DNA from: Candidatus Defluviilinea gracilis
Lineage (GTDB): Bacteria > Chloroflexota > Anaerolineae > Anaerolineales > Villigracilaceae
Length of the DNA: 64,000 nucleotides
NCBI GenBank assembly: GCA_016716235.1
Contig: JADJWS010000003.1
Location: 124,001 to 188,000 of the forward strand
Direction of reading: 5' to 3'
In this document: positions 60,005 to 64,000 of the stretch, piece after piece
Layout: each line of letters begins with the position of its first letter
Position numbering within the stretch: the stretch's first letter is position 1
Made by a program: the position numbers and the translations under genes
The notes under the pieces: generated by a model
Database searches by the model: none
Seen by the model: the letters and a program-made list of their open reading frames with translations, nothing else
What the model was told of the DNA's origin: nothing

Positions 60005-62674
60005 ATGTCGAACAATGAAGCGCAGGAAGTCTTGGACAAGATTCTAGGGGATCTCAACAGCGACGATACAACAAAACAGTTAGACGCCATGCATATGTTG
60101 GAGCACGTGAATTACTCCAGCCCTGCCATTGTGAAGCGGCTGGAAGAATTGGCAGTTAAGGCTCAAGGCGCAGTTCAAAAATACGCATTGATCGCGCTCG
60201 GACTTCAAACCAGTCAACGGGTCTTGTCTCTACGCGCCGCCATCCCCAACGAAGACAGGACGCTGATCTTGCGCGAAGTTGCCAAGTGGGAAGAGGATGG
60301 ATTGATCGAAACTCATCGCGCCGAGGAGATTCGACGACGATATAATCCCGACATCCACACGAGTATCGCGATCAAGCAACCCGCGCCTGCCAAAACGATC
60401 GCCGAGCCAATATCGAAAGTCGAACCATCCGAACCTTCGGCTCCACCGGCGCTTCACCCTGAAACGCCAAAACCGACCGTCCAACCTCTGCCCGCGTCAA
60501 TGCCAAGCATGTCATTGACGCAGGTTCTATTGAGCGAGACAAGCGCGCGGATCTATTTGTATCTCGGCGCGTTCTTTGTGATCGCGGCGGCGGCGATCTT
60601 AGCCGCGCTTGTTGAATCCGCGCGGTTACCCGTTTTGCTGATCGCCACGATTATTTTTGCCGCAGGCGCAGTGGGGTTCAAAAAGCGATTGCCTCAACCC
60701 AGTTTTGCGTTTGCCGTAATCTTTTCCTTCCTGCTCCTCATCGATGCGGGCGTGATCGCCGATCTCCTAAGCATGCCCACAAGGTTCAACGGTTTATATT
60801 GGTCTGCTGTCTTCATCATGATGGCGGTCATTTGGGCGTTCGACACATGGTTCTATCAATCGCGCATATTCAGCATGACATCGTTCGCAGGACTCACACT
60901 CGGTGGGATTCGTCTCGTGACCGCGTTCGCAGGATCTCTAGACTGGATAATAGCCACGGCGGGAATCTCCGCATTCATCGGCTTGCTCGGTGTGTACAGC
61001 CTCAAGAGGTGGAAGGGTACTACTTTTGCCCTGCCATTGTTCATCTCTACCCAAGCAGCGCAAGGAATGACTCTAATCGCTTCTGGAATAGCGATCATTG
61101 TGAATCTCTTCAAGTCAAGCATCACAGCCGATATTTGGATCGCAAATATCCTGACGTGCCTCGTTGTCGTATTGTACTTCGCCGCGAGCGATCTGATCAT
61201 TCCGTTCGTGCTTTTCCCTTGGGCGGCTGTCGCTTCTCTTTTCCTCATCCCCTTCCTGTTCCTCTCCATGTTTGACGCGCCCGCGCCCGCAATGATCGCC
61301 GGCTTCGGCACGTGGGGCGCGCTTATGGCCTTCAGCAGCGCTATTGCAGGCCGCTTGAAAGACGATCTAGCTCAGAAATATCAATACCCTCTGCTCGCTT
61401 TGTCCCTGCCGCTGTTTTCGGTAGCGATTCTCTGGGGCTTGGCGGAAGGGGTCACGTATGCGTTCGCCGCATTCCTTGCCACAGGCATTGTGTATGCCTT
61501 GGTCCACGCAAGCCAACCGCGCTGGTATGTGTGGACAGCCGCCCTGCTCGCCGGGCTTGGCGCATTCCTCTCGTTCTTTGCATTGCCTCCCATAAAAACA
61601 ATGGAGATATACATTGGCTATCGGTTATTACTGGCGAGTATGCTATTGCTCCTGCCCGAGTTATTCTTCACAGGTCCGCTTAGCATCAAGCGCGTCTGGA
61701 ACTGGCCCCCCGTCGCTCTGGGAATTGGCGTAGTTGGATTCAACATGCTGGTCGCGTATGTATTCCTCACCGAAGGCGCGCTGTACTTCGGTTATGCGGC
61801 GATCATTTTCGGCGTCTATGCGCTTTTGTCTACGGCATATGCCTATCGATTCAAATCTCCTACAATTGGCTATCTTGGAACTTCGTCTTTTGCATTAACG
61901 GTCGTCTACATGTTGGCGTTTTTCGAACTCGACGTACGACTTCCTGTTCTCACCTTCTTGAGCGCGATGTACTACCTCGGGGGAACCGTCCTCAGAAGCA
62001 TGAAACAAACCAAAGCATTGGGTATGGTGTTTAGTTACAGCGGACTTGCGCTTGGGATATTCTATTCACTGGTCGAGTTTTTGACTCCCGCGCAATACAG
62101 CAGCGTGGAGAATGCGTTTCCAATCGCCATCGCCGCAACGCTGTTCGCGGCAGAGGCATTCGCGCGCCGCAATGTGTGGCTGGCATTTCCCGCGAACGGT
62201 TTGTATCTGACCTCATATTACACCCTGCTCATCAGACTCAACGTGGACGAACCCCAATATTTCACCATCGGTGCGGCGTTATTAGGCATGTTGATGCACT
62301 ATTTGCTCGATCGCGCAAAGAGCAAAGAGGGCGCATTCCTGATGGGCATGGCTTCGCAACTGGTCTTGCTTGGCACTACTTACATTCAAATGTTATCCAC
62401 CTGGTTGCTTGGTTTCTTCCTGGTCTTGTTCGTGCAATCGCTTGTGATTCTTGCGTACGGCATCGTCATACGCTCGCGCAGTCTCGTGCTTGCGCCGATC
62501 GGCTTTGTTGTGCTGGGGACATTAACGATCATTTATAGCGCGCTGAAAAACCTCTCGCTCGTCGTCATCATCGGCACGACGGGACTTATCTTGCTCGCGC
62601 TTGGCATCTTTGCTGTGCTGGCGCGCGAACAAATCACCGCGCTGGCTGGGCGCTTCAGAGATTGGAATGCATAG
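60005..62674 (+). CDS. very large multi-spanning membrane protein
   Basis: 889 residues from ATG 60005, chosen because AAGGAA lies 6 bases upstream. Residues 1-75 are helical and HEAT-like (DDTTKQLDAMHMLEHVNYSS), followed by IRRRYNPDIHTSIA and a Pro-rich linker. From about residue 170 to the end there are more than 20 hydrophobic segments with short loops. The short helical segment EVAKWEEDGLIETHRAEEIR before the linker is like the start of DUF2157 proteins. Function unknown. The 220-base gap before it shows no clear element. Confidence 0.75.
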   Translation: MSNNEAQEVLDKILGDLNSDDTTKQLDAMHMLEHVNYSSPAIVKRLEELAVKAQGAVQKYALIALGLQTSQRVLSLRAAIPNEDRTLILREVAKWEEDGLIETHRAEEIRRRYNPDIHTSIAIKQPAPAKTIAEPISKVEPSEPSAPPALHPETPKPTVQPLPASMPSMSLTQVLLSETSARIYLYLGAFFVIAAAAILAALVESARLPVLLIATIIFAAGAVGFKKRLPQPSFAFAVIFSFLLLIDAGVIADLLSMPTRFNGLYWSAVFIMMAVIWAFDTWFYQSRIFSMTSFAGLTLGGIRLVTAFAGSLDWIIATAGISAFIGLLGVYSLKRWKGTTFALPLFISTQAAQGMTLIASGIAIIVNLFKSSITADIWIANILTCLVVVLYFAASDLIIPFVLFPWAAVASLFLIPFLFLSMFDAPAPAMIAGFGTWGALMAFSSAIAGRLKDDLAQKYQYPLLALSLPLFSVAILWGLAEGVTYAFAAFLATGIVYALVHASQPRWYVWTAALLAGLGAFLSFFALPPIKTMEIYIGYRLLLASMLLLLPELFFTGPLSIKRVWNWPPVALGIGVVGFNMLVAYVFLTEGALYFGYAAIIFGVYALLSTAYAYRFKSPTIGYLGTSSFALTVVYMLAFFELDVRLPVLTFLSAMYYLGGTVLRSMKQTKALGMVFSYSGLALGIFYSLVEFLTPAQYSSVENAFPIAIAATLFAAEAFARRNVWLAFPANGLYLTSYYTLLIRLNVDEPQYFTIGAALLGMLMHYLLDRAKSKEGAFLMGMASQLVLLGTTYIQMLSTWLLGFFLVLFVQSLVILAYGIVIRSRSLVLAPIGFVVLGTLTIIYSALKNLSLVVIIGTTGLILLALGIFAVLAREQITALAGRFRDWNA

Positions 62675-62716
62675 AAAGGAAGCCATGAAAGAGCCGTCTA
62701 TCTCCAATCTATTCGA

Positions 62717-63454
62717 CTAATCGCCAAAGACTGCCTTCACCAGCGCGGGCAAAATCTCGCCCGATTTGCCTTGAATGAAAAAATCCACCTTGGAGGTAAG
62801 CGGCGTCGGTTCCATATTGACTTCCACCACCACTGCCCCATTATTCTTCACGGCATACGCCAACGACGCGGCGGGCTGGACAACGCCCGATGTGCCAATG
62901 GAGAAGAAGACATCGCAGGCGCGAGCCGCTTCAACCGCCGCTTCAAGCTGGTCGCGCGGAAGCGACTCGCCGAACCAGACGACATCCGGGCGGAGCAAGC
63001 CGTCACAGTGAACACAGCGGGGAACGGATTCTGAATCTTCATCCCACGTTTCGGCAAACTCTCCACATTTGGAACAGCGCACGCGTTGGATGTTGCCATG
63101 CAGTTCGAACAGGTTGCGAGTCCCTGCCATGCGATGCAAACCGTCTACATTTTGAGTGATGAGGGTAAATTGGGGAATCTTCGATTCGAGCTCAACGAGG
63201 GCGTAATGACCGGGATTGGGTCTCACCCCTTTGATGGCTTCACGCCGCCACGCGTACCAATCCCAGACGAGTTTGGGGTTGCGGGCAAAGGCTTCGGGCG
63301 AGGCAAGGTCTTCGGGCTTGTATTGCGCCCAGAGTCCCGTCTGCGAATCGCGGAAGGTGCGGAGTCCGCTTTCTTGCGAGACGCCGGCTCCGGTCAGCGC
63401 GACCAGTTTGCCCGTCCGTGAAAGAAGCGAGATCAATTCAGGAGGAAAAGTCAC
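62717..63454 (-). CDS. cobB: NAD-dependent deacylase, sirtuin family
   Basis: 245-residue Sir2 protein removing acyl groups from lysines using NAD+. LTGAGVSQESGLRTFRDSQT is the NAD site, ITQNVDGLHRMAG the second NAD/ribose motif, ELHGNI has the catalytic His, and CSKCGEF with CVHCDG gives the four zinc Cys. FFSIGTSGVVQPAASLAYAV is also typical. The Tyr and Arg of class III (YxxR) desuccinylases are not in the usual place. The gene is convergent with the membrane protein. Confidence 0.95.
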   Translation of the reverse strand: MTFPPELISLLSRTGKLVALTGAGVSQESGLRTFRDSQTGLWAQYKPEDLASPEAFARNPKLVWDWYAWRREAIKGVRPNPGHYALVELESKIPQFTLITQNVDGLHRMAGTRNLFELHGNIQRVRCSKCGEFAETWDEDSESVPRCVHCDGLLRPDVVWFGESLPRDQLEAAVEAARACDVFFSIGTSGVVQPAASLAYAVKNNGAVVVEVNMEPTPLTSKVDFFIQGKSGEILPALVKAVFGD

Positions 63455-63460
63455 GAGAGG

Positions 63461-64000
63461 TCAATACGGCCGGCACATTATCAGGGAGAGCGTCTTATCG
63501 TACACCTGCGAGCGGAAGAGTTCCACGCCGTTTTTATCGTAGGCGACCAGTTGATATTCGACCCAGGCTTGGATGAACCAGTAATATTTGCGGATGTTCT
63601 TTGCGCCAACCTCATAGATGAAGGTTCCATTCTTGCCCGGCAGCATTTCGACGGAACTCCAATCGCCCAGCAACATGGTATCCGATTTTTCGCGCGGGCG
63701 CATGAACAGCAAAACATAATCGGTGTGGATGATATCCGACACGAAAGCAGTGACCTTGATGGAGCGCGGCGAGCAGGGACCGGAATTCCAATAGACCGCG
63801 CCGCCGGAGAGCAGGATGGTGAGGAAGCCTTTATCGACTGGCGTGAAAAACGATTCGCCAATCACCGTGGAAGGCGCTTTAAACGTGGGGGTTGGAAATG
63901 GCGTGGAGGTTTCAGTTTGATCTGGCACAAGCGGCGTGGCGGTTGGGGTAAACGTGACCGGCGTGGGCGTCAGTGTGGCGAACAGGTCTACCGTTGGAAA
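63461..64000 (-). CDS. C-terminal part of a protein with a Thr/Pro stalk, cut by the window end
   Basis: The frame is open to base 64000, so the start lies outside. The visible part begins with a Thr/Pro-rich stalk (LTPTPVTFTPTATPLVPDQT...) and ends in a beta-rich domain of about 110 residues (AVYWNSGPCSPRSIKVTAFV, VLLFMRPREKSDTMLLGDWS, YYWFIQAWVEYQLVAYDKNG). It looks like the other stalked surface proteins here. The GTG at 63928 is internal. It lies six bases upstream of the sirtuin gene on the same strand. Confidence 0.7.
   Translation of the reverse strand, partial: FPTVDLFATLTPTPVTFTPTATPLVPDQTETSTPFPTPTFKAPSTVIGESFFTPVDKGFLTILLSGGAVYWNSGPCSPRSIKVTAFVSDIIHTDYVLLFMRPREKSDTMLLGDWSSVEMLPGKNGTFIYEVGAKNIRKYYWFIQAWVEYQLVAYDKNGVELFRSQVYDKTLSLIMCRPY

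Overview
The window looks like a chromosomal segment of an uncultured Chloroflexota bacterium, most likely class Anaerolineae. This is inferred from the moderately GC-rich composition, the many lipoproteins with Thr/Pro-rich stalks, the hyalin-type and LysM lipoproteins, the baseplate-J-like membrane protein, and intergenic palindromes of a kind I associate with that group. I see no rRNA, tRNA, CRISPR array, prophage or plasmid functions. Proteins give the lineage only approximately; there is no marker here that fixes genus.

Layout. 1-2 kb: end of a LysM/M23 cell-wall peptidase and a stand-alone cyclic-nucleotide-binding protein. 2-8.2 kb: a complete branched-chain amino-acid type ABC transporter, livJ-H-M-G-F, with a terminator after livJ and another after livF. 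8.3-15.3 kb: ornithine-cyclodeaminase-like enzyme, CinA, M14 peptidase, DUF2283 protein, an amidohydrolase fused to a CYTH domain, and a frameshifted glycosidase-like lipoprotein. 15.3-23 kb, mostly minus strand: two toxin-antitoxin pairs (RelE/HigB-like, MazF), lipoprotein, hydrolase, membrane protein, MltG, RuvX, baseplate-J-like protein. 23-28.3 kb: HAD phosphatase, PMT-like methyltransferase, lipoprotein, and alaS, which carries an apparent one-base frameshift and two palindromic insertions. 28.6-37.4 kb: a run of secreted or lipid-anchored proteins (LysM/hyalin-repeat protein, alpha/beta hydrolase, matrixin, stalked beta-propeller) followed by a nucleoside kinase. 37.4-43.1 kb: sortase-like protein, DUF4230, PIN toxin pair, pirin, NUDIX, methyltransferase, acyltransferase, YbaK. 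43.3-47.6 kb: tyrosine/homogentisate degradation (hppD, FAH family, a lipoprotein, hmgA). 47.7-51.8 kb: serine hydrolase, SH3/FN3 lipoprotein, typA. 52-53.3 kb: an intact ISAs1-type insertion sequence with a 10-bp target duplication. 53.3-64 kb: ABC-F protein, GNAT, EamA transporter, MalK/UgpC ATPase, GH13 enzyme, a very large membrane protein, sirtuin, and the C-terminal part of a lipoprotein-like protein cut by the window end.

The most unusual layer is not a gene cluster but short palindromic DNA. One family (inner arm CTCCCCCCAT) sits in frame in both cinA and alaS, in the same orientation and phase, so both proteins gain the peptide LPPFSE-N/K-MGG. A second family (core CAGT-NNN-ACTG with arms that differ at each site) lies in several intergenic gaps and also inside alaS beside its zinc-site motif. 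A third (CCCTCTCCC hairpin) is in frame in the ABC-F gene. This resembles the protein-coding palindromic elements of Rickettsia. A second theme is promoters with TATAAT only 5-9 bases ahead of start codons, suggesting leaderless mRNAs. Three genes (alaS, acyltransferase, glycosidase) carry single-base frameshifts, two of them in the same CCCGG context; this may be a sequencing artefact and should be checked first.
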